64,000 nt of DNA from Methylobacillus rhizosphaerae (GTDB taxonomy: Bacteria; Pseudomonadota; Gammaproteobacteria; Burkholderiales; Methylophilaceae), in contig NZ_FZOA01000004.1 of the NCBI RefSeq assembly GCF_900187985.1, forward strand, positions 1 to 64,000. Reading direction: 5' to 3'. A program made the position numbers and the translations under genes. Shown here in pieces: positions 20,862 through 30,216 of this stretch (position 1 is its first letter; every line of letters begins with the position of its first letter). The notes under the pieces are model-generated. The model made no database searches, had not been told where the DNA came from, and saw nothing but the letters and a program-made list of their open reading frames with translations.

Positions 20862-21521
20862 TCAAAACGACATGCATACGTTATACGCTGCAGCATTGGA
20901 AATACCGCTCTCACCAGCGCTGGCCACCCACGCAACACCTTCCGACGCCACCATATATGCGCGAACGGATCCGGTACTGGTTTCACCATCATCCAGCGCG
21001 ACATCGATCTGCCTGGCAAACTTGCCCGATATATTGGCAGAACAAACAGCATAACTACCACTCATTGCAGGAGTGGGCAGGTTAGTTGCACCAGCTATGC
21101 TCTGTATGCCTATTCGCCCACCTTCAGCATTTCTGGGTACAAACGCCGCAACATCTGCCCCCACGATCGTTATGCCTGGAGCAAATCCAGCCAGCCGCAC
21201 ATGCTGCCAGAACAAGATGGACTCTGCTCCCGCATCGCTGGCATCCCAATTACCATTGATGATGCCATTACCCGCTCCCGTTGTTGCCTTGGTAGCACCG
21301 GCAAGATGCACATCTGCCGCCGCATCATCTCCCGGCAAAGCACGAAATTTATCCTGATAGCCATAGAGATACACCTGCACATTCTTGAAATCAGCTGCCA
21401 GGTTCTTGACCTTGGCACTGTTAATCAGCTCCTGCCCTTTCAGTACACCACCCAGTAGCAATCCTATAATAACCAGCACAATGGCCAGCTCAATTAATGT
21501 AAACCCAGATGATTTGTTCAT
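20862..21521 (-). CDS. Type IV pilin-like / pseudopilin-like prepilin
   Basis: A 219-aa secreted protein with a class III (prepilin) signal. After a five-residue leader, the cleavage site SSG|FTLIE is followed by the hydrophobic assembly helix LAIVLVIIGLLLGGVL. The remainder is a Gly/Ala-rich globular domain with a Cys pair near the end (CSANI and NVCMSF). The start at 21521 has AGGA seven bases upstream; the longer open frame is not supported. There are no pil or gsp neighbours, and it is flanked by terminators, so it is a lone minor-pilin-like gene. It could belong to type IV pili or type II secretion; the sequence does not say which. Confidence 0.85.
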   Translation of the reverse strand: MNKSSGFTLIELAIVLVIIGLLLGGVLKGQELINSAKVKNLAADFKNVQVYLYGYQDKFRALPGDDAAADVHLAGATKATTGAGNGIINGNWDASDAGAESILFWQHVRLAGFAPGITIVGADVAAFVPRNAEGGRIGIQSIAGATNLPTPAMSGSYAVCSANISGKFARQIDVALDDGETSTGSVRAYMVASEGVAWVASAGESGISNAAAYNVCMSF

Positions 21522-21686
21522 TGTTTTTCCTTGCTCAAGAGTTATACATGGCACCATGCATCTACGATGCACCAGCGAAAAACACGCAACTCTCATGCCA
21601 ATGAACAAGACATCACACACCCCTTCAGAACGCCTGCCCTACCGTTATATTGCCTGAAACACCACTTGTCACCTTCAACGCAATTG

Positions 21687-21724
21687 ATGTCGAAATTCTG
21701 TCAACACTGTCAGAATTTCGACAT
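21687..21724. repeat. Perfect 14-bp inverted repeat, 10-nt spacer
   Basis: ATGTCGAAATTCTG at 21687-21700 and its exact reverse complement at 21711-21724. There is no T-run on either side, and a separate terminator follows at 21758. It lies in the 288-bp gap between the end of the ResC-type gene and the start of the prepilin gene, so it could be an operator or an RNA hairpin in the prepilin 5' region. Confidence 0.8.
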
Positions 21725-21750
21725 ACCCCATAGTCCAGACACCAGCTTTC

Positions 21751-21786
21751 CAAAAAGACAGAGGCCAGCATAACGCTGGCCTCTGT
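21751..21786 (-). terminator. Intrinsic terminator after the ResC-type gene
   Basis: A 12-bp perfect stem, ACAGAGGCCAGC (21758-21769) and GCTGGCCTCTGT (21775-21786), with a 5-nt loop. It is followed on the minus strand by TCTTTTTGG and lies 24 bp past the stop codon at 21810. Confidence 0.9.
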
Positions 21787-21809
21787 TGTACTTTTACTCT
21801 AGCAGCACT

Positions 21810-22955
21810 CTATAGCTCACCGTAGGAATGCAGCCCGGACAAAAACATGTTGACACCCAGAAAAGCAAAGGTAGTCACCAGCAAGCCGACCAGCGCCCAC
21901 CATGCCAACACCGGACCACGCAGCCCCTTGACCAATCTCAGGTGCAGCCAAGCTGCATAATTGAGCCAGACAATCAATGCCCAGGTTTCCTTGGGATCCC
22001 ACGACCAATAACCTCCCCAGGCTTCTGCCGCCCACATGGCTCCCAGAATGGTCGCAATTGTGAAAAATGCAAAACCAACAGAAATAGCCTTGTACATCAC
22101 ATCATCCAGCACAGTCAGGCTGGGCAGGCGCGATGCCAGGATGCCCTTGTTGGCAAGCAGGTATGCCGCAGCGACCATGGCTGCCAACGCAAATGTACCG
22201 TATCCAATGAAATTGGCAGGGACGTGTATCTTCATCCAATAAGATTGCAGAGCAGGAACCAAGGGCTGGATCTCGTATGCCTGACGATCAAAGGTATACC
22301 AGAGAATAAAACCAACTGCCGCATTAATGACTATCAGGACAAAACCACCCAGCTGACGCATCGCATATTGTCCCTCGTAATACAAATAGGCAAGTGCAGT
22401 AATCAGGCAGAACAGGATAAATACTTCATACAGGTTGCTGATAGGAATATGCCCCACATCAGGCGCAATCAAATAGGATTCATACCAGCGAACCATCAGC
22501 CCGACAAACCCCATGACGACAGCAGACCATACTAAGCTGGAACCAACTTTCTCCGCAAATGCGGAGCGTGCGAAAAACCCCAGCCAATACGCAAGCATCG
22601 CCAGAACGAACAGCACGTTCATCCACATAATGGCCGACTGGCTGGAGATCAGATACTTGAGCAGGAACACCTGTTCGGTACTTGCCTGACTTCCATCATA
22701 GAGCTGTATGGCAAGCAGACTAATGCCTGCAACCACCAGCAACAGAAGGCGCATGGGCTTCCAGAGCCAGCCCAGCATACTGAACACCACCACAGCCCCG
22801 AACAGGATACCCACTTCATAGGCATCCATGAATTCAGCGTATTGACTGAACGCGAATATTCCGCCTAGCAACAATAGTAGGGAATATCCCCAATCCAGCC
22901 AGCCCAGCCGTTTGAACAATGGTTCCGGCATATCTTCCATATAGGTAATCTTCAT
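21810..22955 (-). CDS. ccsB: Cytochrome c biogenesis protein, CcsA/ResC type (WWD haem handling)
   Basis: Membrane subunit of cytochrome c maturation system II, which moves haem across the membrane and attaches it to apocytochromes; also called CcsA or ResC. From the ATG at 22955 it is 381 aa; GAGG lies six bases upstream, favouring this ATG over the adjacent one. About eight membrane segments surround the tryptophan-rich WWD motif GGYWSWDPKETWALIVW in the C-terminal third, with flanking conserved histidines. It works with ResB encoded 36 bp upstream. Confidence 0.95.
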   Translation of the reverse strand: MKITYMEDMPEPLFKRLGWLDWGYSLLLLLGGIFAFSQYAEFMDAYEVGILFGAVVVFSMLGWLWKPMRLLLLVVAGISLLAIQLYDGSQASTEQVFLLKYLISSQSAIMWMNVLFVLAMLAYWLGFFARSAFAEKVGSSLVWSAVVMGFVGLMVRWYESYLIAPDVGHIPISNLYEVFILFCLITALAYLYYEGQYAMRQLGGFVLIVINAAVGFILWYTFDRQAYEIQPLVPALQSYWMKIHVPANFIGYGTFALAAMVAAAYLLANKGILASRLPSLTVLDDVMYKAISVGFAFFTIATILGAMWAAEAWGGYWSWDPKETWALIVWLNYAAWLHLRLVKGLRGPVLAWWALVGLLVTTFAFLGVNMFLSGLHSYGEL

Positions 22956-22991
22956 CATCAACCTCAATGCTTGTCAGTGATGTGACACATG

Positions 22992-24974
22992 TCACTCTTG
23001 TTGGTTTTCCAGCAATCGCGCAAGCTTGCCGCGCATTCTCTCAAACTCGATATCAAAATCACGGTTCTTGCGACTTGACGACATGGCAAACAGCACACGG
23101 CTGTTCTCCGGCTTGACCAATAACCATATACGACGCTCGCGAATATAGATCATGGCAAAAATACCCAATACCAACAGCACAGAGCCAGAATAGACCAGCA
23201 CCTTGCCAGGAGAGCGTGTCAGCTGCAACCCGCTGGATTGCCGATGATCAAATCCCGTCAATTGCAAATACAGGGGCGCTCCATAGTAAAAACTGTCGCT
23301 CATGGCATGCAGACTGTCTTCAATAAACAGTTGCAAAGCCTCGTTATTCTCCGCAGGCGGCAACCCGGCCCGTTCACGATTCATAGCATATGCCTGGAAC
23401 GCTGCGGTAGTCACCACTTTAAGGTAGGCCTGAGCCGCGCCGGCACGCTGCTCTTGTGGTACAGCCGCATCAATCATCTCAGCCACTTTCCCAAAGCCGC
23501 CCTGGGAAAACGCCTGCAACAGCTGCATCACACTGGCTTCAAACTTCTGCTGCGTCTCGTCCTTGACTTCCTGATGGCTGGACAAGGCCAGGTGGGAAAC
23601 ACGCTGCACAAGCTCCGGATACAGTGATCGGTCAAACATTGCTGCCCGCAGCTGCATATATCCTTCAATTTCACCATTTTCGTCTGCGGGAATGCGCAGA
23701 TAACGATAGCTATCCTGCTGCATGGAGCGCATGCCGGACAGGAAATACTGGCGCCCGTCCAACTGCAATGGATGCATATAGTTCACATACTCACGCGCCT
23801 GCCCCTCAGCATCACGCACCTTGAAGGTCACATTTGGACCCACATTACGCGGCTTTCCCTTGCCATCAGTAGAGAGGTTGAGAATATTGAACAAGCGGAA
23901 ATCTGACAGTTCCACGCTCAATGGCGTATTGCCACCACTGACATCATATTTGTTGAACACACTGCCAGTGAACGGCATCGTATCGGCATGGCTGCCAAGA
24001 ATATTCCATACCTTGAAATCCAGCCTGGAGCCACCGTCACCGAAATCAGACTGATAGATGGCGATGCCTTTATAAATCAGCGGATGATTGACCTTGATGG
24101 TAGCAGTAACCGGGTCTTCCCGCTCCGGGTCAATAATCATGATGTCGCTCTCGAACGACTTCGGCTGACCCGTTTCATAATGCTCAATACGGAATGCTTT
24201 CAGCGCAATGCTGAATGGCAGGTCCTGCACCAGGTATCCATCACGAATCCGCATGAAAGCCGCATTGGCACCCGCGCCTTCCGGCAAGGTCATATTGGCA
24301 CGGAATGAAAGATTGGCGGGTGACATCCGGCTTTCCGGCGGCACCGAACGCTCAGGAATATCACGGGTTTCAATTTTCTTGTAACCCAGCAGTTCCTGTG
24401 CCTTGAAGATCAGGTTCCCATCCATCAATCCGCCGATACAGATCACCACGATGGCGGCATGCGTCAGGATGTATCCCAGGCGCTGGTAACTGCCTGCCTT
24501 GGCCGCGAACAAACTGCCACCATCGGCCTGATCGACTGTTTTGAAGCGGAACCCATGGGCAGTCAGGAACTGGGCCAACCTGGATCCTGTTTCCTCAACA
24601 GAATACGGGGTGTGGTACTCATATTTGTGACTGAAACTGCGCAGGGAAACTTCCTTGGCATTTTCGCGGAAAGCCCGCAGCTCCCGCAACATGAGCGGAG
24701 TATTACGGTAGATACAGAGTGAGGTGGAAAGTACCAGGAAGACCAGGATAATCAGGAACCAGCCGCTATGATAAACATCATAAAGCCCGATAAACTCGAA
24801 AAACTCGAACCAGAACTGACCAAACTGGACAATATAGTTGGTATAAGGCTCATTCTGCTTGAGTACGGTCCCAATAACAGATGCAATACCCAATACGACC
24901 AACACGCTGACCGCAAAGCGCATGGAACTCAGCAATTCATACAGTCTACGGCGGGTGGATGATTCAGATTTCAA
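22992..24974 (-). CDS. resB: Cytochrome c biogenesis protein ResB (system II)
   Basis: The ResB/Ccs1 partner of the ResC-type protein, about 660 aa. Three N-terminal membrane segments (starting at MRFAVSVLVVLGIASVIG), a large periplasmic domain and a final helix (VLVYSGSVLLVLGIFAMIYI) followed by a basic tail. The start is uncertain: TTG at 24974 fits the family N-terminus (KSESSTRRRLYELLSSMRF), but an ATG at 25022 and a TTG at 25031 are in the same frame. System II replaces the ccmA-H system in most betaproteobacteria. The c4-type cytochrome next door is a natural client. Confidence 0.93.
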   Translation of the reverse strand: MKSESSTRRRLYELLSSMRFAVSVLVVLGIASVIGTVLKQNEPYTNYIVQFGQFWFEFFEFIGLYDVYHSGWFLIILVFLVLSTSLCIYRNTPLMLRELRAFRENAKEVSLRSFSHKYEYHTPYSVEETGSRLAQFLTAHGFRFKTVDQADGGSLFAAKAGSYQRLGYILTHAAIVVICIGGLMDGNLIFKAQELLGYKKIETRDIPERSVPPESRMSPANLSFRANMTLPEGAGANAAFMRIRDGYLVQDLPFSIALKAFRIEHYETGQPKSFESDIMIIDPEREDPVTATIKVNHPLIYKGIAIYQSDFGDGGSRLDFKVWNILGSHADTMPFTGSVFNKYDVSGGNTPLSVELSDFRLFNILNLSTDGKGKPRNVGPNVTFKVRDAEGQAREYVNYMHPLQLDGRQYFLSGMRSMQQDSYRYLRIPADENGEIEGYMQLRAAMFDRSLYPELVQRVSHLALSSHQEVKDETQQKFEASVMQLLQAFSQGGFGKVAEMIDAAVPQEQRAGAAQAYLKVVTTAAFQAYAMNRERAGLPPAENNEALQLFIEDSLHAMSDSFYYGAPLYLQLTGFDHRQSSGLQLTRSPGKVLVYSGSVLLVLGIFAMIYIRERRIWLLVKPENSRVLFAMSSSRKNRDFDIEFERMRGKLARLLENQQE

Positions 24975-25008
24975 AACAAGAGACCATTCACAAATTTGAA
25001 GTGTGGCA

Positions 25009-25038
25009 ATCACACTCGCCATTAGTTGCAAGTGTGAT
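25009..25038. repeat. 8-bp inverted repeat upstream of resB
   Basis: ATCACACT at 25009-25016 and AGTGTGAT at 25031-25038, 14 nt apart, between the cytochrome c4 terminator and the most likely resB start. It could be an operator or a 5' UTR hairpin. If resB starts at 25022 or 25031 it would lie partly in the coding region. Confidence 0.5.
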
Positions 25039-25041
25039 GCA

Positions 25042-25074
25042 TAAAAAATTAAGGGCGGCTAATGCCACCCTTAA
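25042..25074 (-). terminator. Intrinsic terminator after the c4-type cytochrome
   Basis: Stem TTAAGGGCGGC / GCCACCCTTAA (25049-25059 and 25064-25074) with one mismatch and a TAAT loop, followed on the minus strand by TTTTTT. It separates the cytochrome gene from resB, so resB needs its own promoter or readthrough. Confidence 0.85.
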
Positions 25075-25122
25075 CGCTTTTACCTGGCTTTCGGTTGTCA
25101 GATCGTCTAAATTTCAGAGAGA

Positions 25123-25758
25123 TTACTTGAGTCCCTGAATATAATCAGCCACCGCAGCAATGTCCGCATCGGTCATCTTGGCTGCGACCATACGCATCAT
25201 CTTGGCTGCATCATTCTTGCGCTGATCGTCGCGGAAAGCCTGTACTTGTGTCGTAACATAATTGGCATGCTGCCCAGCCAAACGCGGAAATCCAGGTGCA
25301 ATACCCTGACCATTCGCACCATGACATGATGCACAGGCAGGAACACCGGCCCCAGGAATACCCGTCTGGAAAATCTTCTCGCCGATTGATCCCGGTCCAT
25401 TGCTGACTGATGGCGTAGGTCGTGCTGGTTGTTCGGCGAAATGTGTCGCCAGAATCGTCATATCCTCATCGTTCAAGGTCGCCACAATCCCGGCCATGAC
25501 AGGACTAACCCGTACATTTTCCTTAATATTCTTTAACTGTTTCTCCAGATATTCAGGATGCTGACCGGCGATTTTCGGGAACATCGGCACTAGGCTATTG
25601 CCATCCGGACCGTGACATCCGGCACAGATTTGCGCTTGGGCAGGCACATTGCTTACGACATCATCTTCTTCGTCATCATCAGTTTCCGCATGTGAAACTG
25701 CCACCCCCGCCACCATCATGACACCCATGATCAGTGCCGCATATTTACGCAAGTCCAT
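25123..25758 (-). CDS. Dihaem cytochrome c4-type protein
   Basis: A periplasmic electron carrier of 211 aa with a signal peptide (about residues 1-24, ending ...VAVSHA), an acidic linker and two class I cytochrome domains. The haem sites are CAGCH (first domain) and CASCH (second domain), and each has a downstream methionine in the expected region. The ATG at 25758 follows AGGAG at 5 nt spacing; the 12 upstream codons are not part of the protein. Placement beside resB/resC is common in betaproteobacteria. Confidence 0.94.
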   Translation of the reverse strand: MDLRKYAALIMGVMMVAGVAVSHAETDDDEEDDVVSNVPAQAQICAGCHGPDGNSLVPMFPKIAGQHPEYLEKQLKNIKENVRVSPVMAGIVATLNDEDMTILATHFAEQPARPTPSVSNGPGSIGEKIFQTGIPGAGVPACASCHGANGQGIAPGFPRLAGQHANYVTTQVQAFRDDQRKNDAAKMMRMVAAKMTDADIAAVADYIQGLK

Positions 25759-25871
25759 AGCAACTCCTAAATTTCGTACATACCAATACTGCAATTAGGG
25801 TCGCATTTTATATAAAAATGCCTACTTCGTGCTAATATTTTTCCCTTTTCAGATTATGGTCGGCCTTGCCC

Positions 25872-26495
25872 ATGCCTTTGTTTCAGAACGCCACTTTCCA
25901 CATCTCGGCGCACAATCTCAGCGATCTACCCCCTCCAGCCGGAGTTGAGGTTGCCTTTGCCGGACGTTCCAATGCGGGCAAATCCAGCGCCCTCAACACA
26001 CTGGCAAACCACAACCGGCTGGCCTTTGTCAGCAAACAACCCGGCCGCACCCAACTCATTAATTTCTTCAGCCTGGGCCAGGATCGTTTCCTTGTGGATC
26101 TACCAGGTTATGGTTATGCCAAGGTGCCGGAGGCCATGCGTAAACATTGGCAGTTGACGCTGGCAACCTACCTCAGCCAGCGCCCATGTATCGGCGGCCT
26201 GGTGCTGGTAATGGACTGTCGTCACCCACTCACGCCACTTGATCGTCAGATGCTGGATTGGTATAGCCCAAGCGGCAAACCCATCCATGCACTACTGACC
26301 AAGTCGGACAAACTCTCCCGTCAGGCTGCCAATCAAACGTTGCAGCAAGTAAAAAAAGAGCTGAATGCCAATTGGGGCAACTGCACTGTCCAGCTGTTCT
26401 CCAGCCTGAAAAAGCAGGGTGTAGAAGAAGCCGAGTCCATTATCGGGCGTTGGCTATTTACGCCGGAAAATGATATCCCAGACACCGTGGCCTAA
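25872..26495 (+). CDS. engB: Ribosome biogenesis GTPase EngB (YihA/YsxC)
   Basis: An essential TRAFAC GTPase needed for assembly of the large ribosomal subunit; 207 aa from the ATG at 25872. G1 is GRSNAGKSS, the G2 threonine is in [11 protein letters not shown]3 is [10 protein letters not shown]4 TKSDKL and G5 FSSLKKQG. It is divergent from the cytochrome c4 gene, the widespread betaproteobacterial order. Its last 42 bp overlap the 3' end of trmB on the other strand. Confidence 0.97.
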   Translation: MPLFQNATFHISAHNLSDLPPPAGVEVAFAGRSNAGKSSALNTLANHNRLAFVSKQPGRTQLINFFSLGQDRFLVDLPGYGYAKVPEAMRKHWQLTLATYLSQRPCIGGLVLVMDCRHPLTPLDRQMLDWYSPSGKPIHALLTKSDKLSRQAANQTLQQVKKELNANWGNCTVQLFSSLKKQGVEEAESIIGRWLFTPENDIPDTVA

Positions 26496-27170
26496 CTTGA
26501 TGCCACGATTCTCAAACTTGGTTAACGGACGATAATCAGGTTTGGGAGCATAATCCTGCGCGGTATTTACCAGCAAGGGCTCCTGCTGCAACACCTCCAG
26601 AACCCATTCCGCGTACTCTTGCCAGTCCGTCGCCACATGCAAGTAAGCACCCGCTTTCAGCTTGCTGCATAGCAGCTTGACGAACTCAGCCTGAATCAGG
26701 CGGCGCTTATGATGACGTTTCTTGTGCCATGGATCTGGGAAAAATATATGCACACCATCCAGACTGGCATCAGGAATCATGTGCTTCAACACTTCCACTG
26801 CATCATGCTGGATAATCCGCAGATTCCTGAGCTGCATTTCACCGATCTGTTTCAGCAGGCTACCCACCCCTGGCGTATGCACTTCCACACCCAGAAAATC
26901 GCGCTCAGGCTGAAGCTGGGCAATTTTTGCCGTACTGTCGCCCATGCCAAAACCTATTTCGAGTATCCTGGGGTGATCCGTACGAGCAAATACTGCATCC
27001 ATATCCAGCAATTCTGGAGTATATGGCACCCCAAATACTGGCATCAGCTCATCCAGCGCGCGTTGCTGACCATGTGTCAGACGCCCTTGCCTCAATACAA
27101 AGCTACGAATTGGACGTTTTGCAAGCTCTTCCTTGCTGAGAGTTTCCTGCCCTGACGCTTCCTGATCCAT
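26454..27170 (-). CDS. trmB: tRNA (guanine-N7-)-methyltransferase TrmB
   Basis: Methylates G46 in the variable loop of tRNAs using SAM; 238 aa from the ATG at 27170. The SAM loop is [14 protein letters not shown], and the catalytic region [16 protein letters not shown] is diagnostic. The C-terminus [16 protein letters not shown] also matches the family, so the 42-bp tail-to-tail overlap with engB involves conserved sequence on this strand. The frame is open 32 codons upstream but that part is unlike TrmB. Lies 28 bp after the MidA-like gene. Confidence 0.97.
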   Translation of the reverse strand: MDQEASGQETLSKEELAKRPIRSFVLRQGRLTHGQQRALDELMPVFGVPYTPELLDMDAVFARTDHPRILEIGFGMGDSTAKIAQLQPERDFLGVEVHTPGVGSLLKQIGEMQLRNLRIIQHDAVEVLKHMIPDASLDGVHIFFPDPWHKKRHHKRRLIQAEFVKLLCSKLKAGAYLHVATDWQEYAEWVLEVLQQEPLLVNTAQDYAPKPDYRPLTKFENRGIKLGHGVWDIIFRRK

Positions 27171-27198
27171 ACTCGACTCTATCACTGAAAAACCGCGA

Positions 27199-28359
27199 TT
27201 ATAGAATATGGGAGCGATCACCGCGAACAAAGCCCGAAAGCGGCATGACTTCCCTGCCAAGCGCAATCACCTTGAATAACTCCCCCATCTCGGCTGGAGA
27301 TAATAATTTCTGCGCCTGGCTTGCCAAGGGCGCATACTGACTAACATCCCTTGCCGGCACGCGCAGCAATAAATCTGTAATGCCACAGTTGATGAGAAAT
27401 TGCGCCTGCCCGCAATAGCCCAGCAACTGCATACCATGCGCCATTCCAGTTTCTGCCACCGCAGAGAAATCCACATGCGCCGTCAGGTCTTGCAGGCCGG
27501 GATAGAGGAATGCATCGGTATGGGCATAATGCCGATAGTGGCACATCAACGTGCCCATATCCCGCTGCGGGTGATAATACTCTGCCCGTGAGAAACCGTA
27601 ATCGATCAATAACATCACGCCTTGCCGCAGGCAGGCAGACAATGCTGCCACCAATGCCTGCATGGCAGGACTCACCTCGGCCTGGTAACCATCCGGCAGG
27701 TCCAGGCCGGCAAGCGCGCGTTCCAAGTCACTCCCGGCAGCAAGCGGATGTGCCTGCAATACAAGGTCACCATACTCATCCAGGCCCACTCCCAGCTCGT
27801 GGAATTTGTTCTCCTGCTTGCGCACCAAATGTACAGGTATAGCATCCAGTACTTCATTGGCTACGATCACGCCGGTGAAATCTGCAGGCAAGGCATCCAG
27901 CCATACCACTTTTGCGTACAGGTGAGGCGGCAGTACGGACTCCAAATACTGCTGCTGAACATGCCGCAAGTCTGCACTCACTTCAAGAATCAGGTATTGT
28001 CCAGGCAGGCCGCCGGCCCGCTGCATTTCTTCCAGCATGCTGACTGCCAACCTGCCCCGCCCCGCGCCCAGCTCCAGCACATCGCCTGATGTTTGTGCCA
28101 ATACCTCCATGACCTGCTGTGCCACTGCCTGGCCAAACAAGGGCGTCATCTCCGGCGCTGTCACAAAGTCCCCGGCCTCACCGAATTTCTGTGCACCAGC
28201 ACTGTAATAACCCAGTCCCGGCTCATATAACGCCAATTCCATATAACGGGCAAAACTGATCCAGTGTTCCACAGCAATCTGGTCGTGTATCACCTGAAGC
28301 AGCTTTGCGCTATGAGCAAGTGCATCAGCATCAGGGATAGGCAAGGCAGAGGTATTCAT
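27199..28359 (-). CDS. SAM-dependent methyltransferase, MidA/NDUFAF7 family (DUF185)
   Basis: A 386-aa class I methyltransferase of the family that includes mitochondrial NDUFAF7/MidA, which methylates an arginine of a complex I subunit. The SAM motif [14 protein letters not shown], the family signature [24 protein letters not shown] and [14 protein letters not shown] are visible. The bacterial role is not settled; a protein-arginine methyltransferase is the best guess from the family. It is divergent from the SDR gene with a 40-bp gap and heads a pair with trmB. Confidence 0.92.
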   Translation of the reverse strand: MNTSALPIPDADALAHSAKLLQVIHDQIAVEHWISFARYMELALYEPGLGYYSAGAQKFGEAGDFVTAPEMTPLFGQAVAQQVMEVLAQTSGDVLELGAGRGRLAVSMLEEMQRAGGLPGQYLILEVSADLRHVQQQYLESVLPPHLYAKVVWLDALPADFTGVIVANEVLDAIPVHLVRKQENKFHELGVGLDEYGDLVLQAHPLAAGSDLERALAGLDLPDGYQAEVSPAMQALVAALSACLRQGVMLLIDYGFSRAEYYHPQRDMGTLMCHYRHYAHTDAFLYPGLQDLTAHVDFSAVAETGMAHGMQLLGYCGQAQFLINCGITDLLLRVPARDVSQYAPLASQAQKLLSPAEMGELFKVIALGREVMPLSGFVRGDRSHIL

Positions 28360-28399
28360 ATGATTTGGATTATAATGTCATGTTATTTCTAAAATTTTG

Positions 28400-29170
28400 A
28401 TGCGATCTGGAACATTTGTGGATACCCCACTGGAAAACAAGGTTGTCTTAATCACCGGCGGCGCAAAACGTGTCGGGGCAGCAATCTGTCGTCTATTGCA
28501 TACCCACGGTGCCAGCTTAATGATCCATTATCGCAGCTCCGATGACGAAGCGCGGGCATTGCAGGCTGAACTCAACCTACAACGCCCCGGTTCTGTTGCC
28601 ATTATCCAGGGAGACCTGCTCAACCTCAGCATCCTGCCCAAGCTGGTTCAGGAAACTGTACACCACTTTGGCCACCTGGATGCATTGATCAATAATGCAT
28701 CCAGCTATTATCCCAGTGAACTGGGCAGTATCAACGAACATCAGTGGGAAGACCTGATCGGCCCCAACCTCAAGGCACCATTGTTTCTTGCGCAAGCAGC
28801 TGCAGCCGAGCTCAAAAAAACCCGTGGCAGTATCATCAACATCACGGATATGCATGTGGAGCGCCCGAAGAAGGGCTACATTATTTACAGCGTTGCCAAG
28901 GCTGGCCTGGTGACACTGACCAAGTCACTCGCCCATGAACTCGCACCTGCAGTACGCGTCAATGCGGTGGCTCCCGGACCAGTATTATGGCCAGAAGACA
29001 ATCCGCAATTCGATGAAGTCTATCGGCAACGCGTGATTTCCCAAACACTGCTCAAGCGTATTGGCGAAAGCGATGATGTGGCCAAGGCCGTACATTTCCT
29101 TCTGCAAGATGCACCCTTCATTACCGGGCATGTGCTTGCCGTTGATGGTGGACGCTCACTCAACTTTTAA
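28400..29170 (+). CDS. Short-chain dehydrogenase, pteridine-reductase/FolM-like
   Basis: A 256-aa NADPH-type short-chain dehydrogenase. The Rossmann motif is LITGGAKRVGAAICR, the structural NNAS is at INNASSYYP, and the catalytic Tyr-Lys pair is in IYSVAKAGL. The TGGAKRxG form and the final GHVLAVDGGRSL resemble dihydromonapterin/pteridine reductases (FolM) in betaproteobacteria. The ATG at 28400 is preferred to the TTG just before it. It lies 14 bp upstream of ttcA and is likely cotranscribed. Confidence 0.9.
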   Translation: MRSGTFVDTPLENKVVLITGGAKRVGAAICRLLHTHGASLMIHYRSSDDEARALQAELNLQRPGSVAIIQGDLLNLSILPKLVQETVHHFGHLDALINNASSYYPSELGSINEHQWEDLIGPNLKAPLFLAQAAAAELKKTRGSIINITDMHVERPKKGYIIYSVAKAGLVTLTKSLAHELAPAVRVNAVAPGPVLWPEDNPQFDEVYRQRVISQTLLKRIGESDDVAKAVHFLLQDAPFITGHVLAVDGGRSLNF

Positions 29171-29184
29171 ATGACTCTTGAATC

Positions 29185-30096
29185 ATGATCAAACATTATC
29201 CGGAAGATGCTTCCAATAGTTTCCTGAAACTACGCAACAGCCTGATCAGCGCGACAGGCAAGGCCATAGGCGATTACAACATGATCGAGGATGGCGACAC
29301 TGTCCTGGTCTGCATGAGTGGCGGCAAGGACTCCTACACCATGCTCATGGTGCTGCTTGCGTTGCAAGAGCGCGCACCGGTGGATTTCAAGCTGATTGCC
29401 ATGAATCTGGATCAGAAACAGCCGGGTTTCCCTGAGCATATCCTGCCAGCTTACCTGCAGCAATTGGGAGTGGAGCACCGCATTGTCGAAGCCGACACCT
29501 ATTCCATCGTCAAGGAAAAGATTCCTGAAGGCAAAACCACTTGTTCGCTATGCTCACGCCTGCGTCGTGGCATTATCTATCGTACAGCTCAGGAGTTGGG
29601 AGCAAACAAGATTGCACTCGGCCATCACCGCGACGACATTGTGGAAACCCTGTTCCTTAATATGTTCTTCGGTGCCAAAATGAAAGCCATGCCACCTAAG
29701 CTGGCTACCAACAAAGGGGAATTCCATGTCATCAGGCCTCTCGCTTACTGTGCCGAAAAAGATATTGCCAGCTATGCGCGCGGCATGAACTTCCCCATCA
29801 TTCCTTGTGATCTCTGCGGCTCCCAGGAAAATCTGCAGCGCCAGAAGGTCAAGGATATGCTGCAAGCCTGGGAACGCGAGCAGCCAGGACGGGTGAACAA
29901 TATTTTCCGCGCCATTTGCAATGTGGAACCTTCACACCTGGGTGATACTGATCTTTATGATTTCAGGAACATGTCACAAACCAGGCTGGAAGACGAAGAC
30001 CCATTGTTTGGCGATATCGACAAGGAAAACAACCCGGCCCTGAGCCTGGTTTCCAGCGAAGGTTCGCGTATCGAGTTCAAACGCAACCTTGCCTGA
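29185..30096 (+). CDS. ttcA: tRNA 2-thiocytidine(32) synthetase TtcA
   Basis: Thiolates cytidine 32 of certain tRNAs using ATP and an iron-sulfur cluster; 303 aa. The PP-loop is SGGKDSYTM, the central cysteines are in [10 protein letters not shown], and the third conserved Cys region is IPCDLCGSQ. The C-terminal 20 residues are less conserved. It follows the SDR gene by 14 bp, while 120 bp separate it from topA. Confidence 0.97.
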   Translation: MIKHYPEDASNSFLKLRNSLISATGKAIGDYNMIEDGDTVLVCMSGGKDSYTMLMVLLALQERAPVDFKLIAMNLDQKQPGFPEHILPAYLQQLGVEHRIVEADTYSIVKEKIPEGKTTCSLCSRLRRGIIYRTAQELGANKIALGHHRDDIVETLFLNMFFGAKMKAMPPKLATNKGEFHVIRPLAYCAEKDIASYARGMNFPIIPCDLCGSQENLQRQKVKDMLQAWEREQPGRVNNIFRAICNVEPSHLGDTDLYDFRNMSQTRLEDEDPLFGDIDKENNPALSLVSSEGSRIEFKRNLA

Positions 30097-30216
30097 TACC
30101 CAACCCCAAATTCAGGAAAAGATTACCGGCAAGCACCTAAATTTACAGTGCTTTCTTGTGCAGCGGACGATTTACTCTTATCATCTGCCGCTCTGCATCC
30201 CACAAACCGTGCGTCC

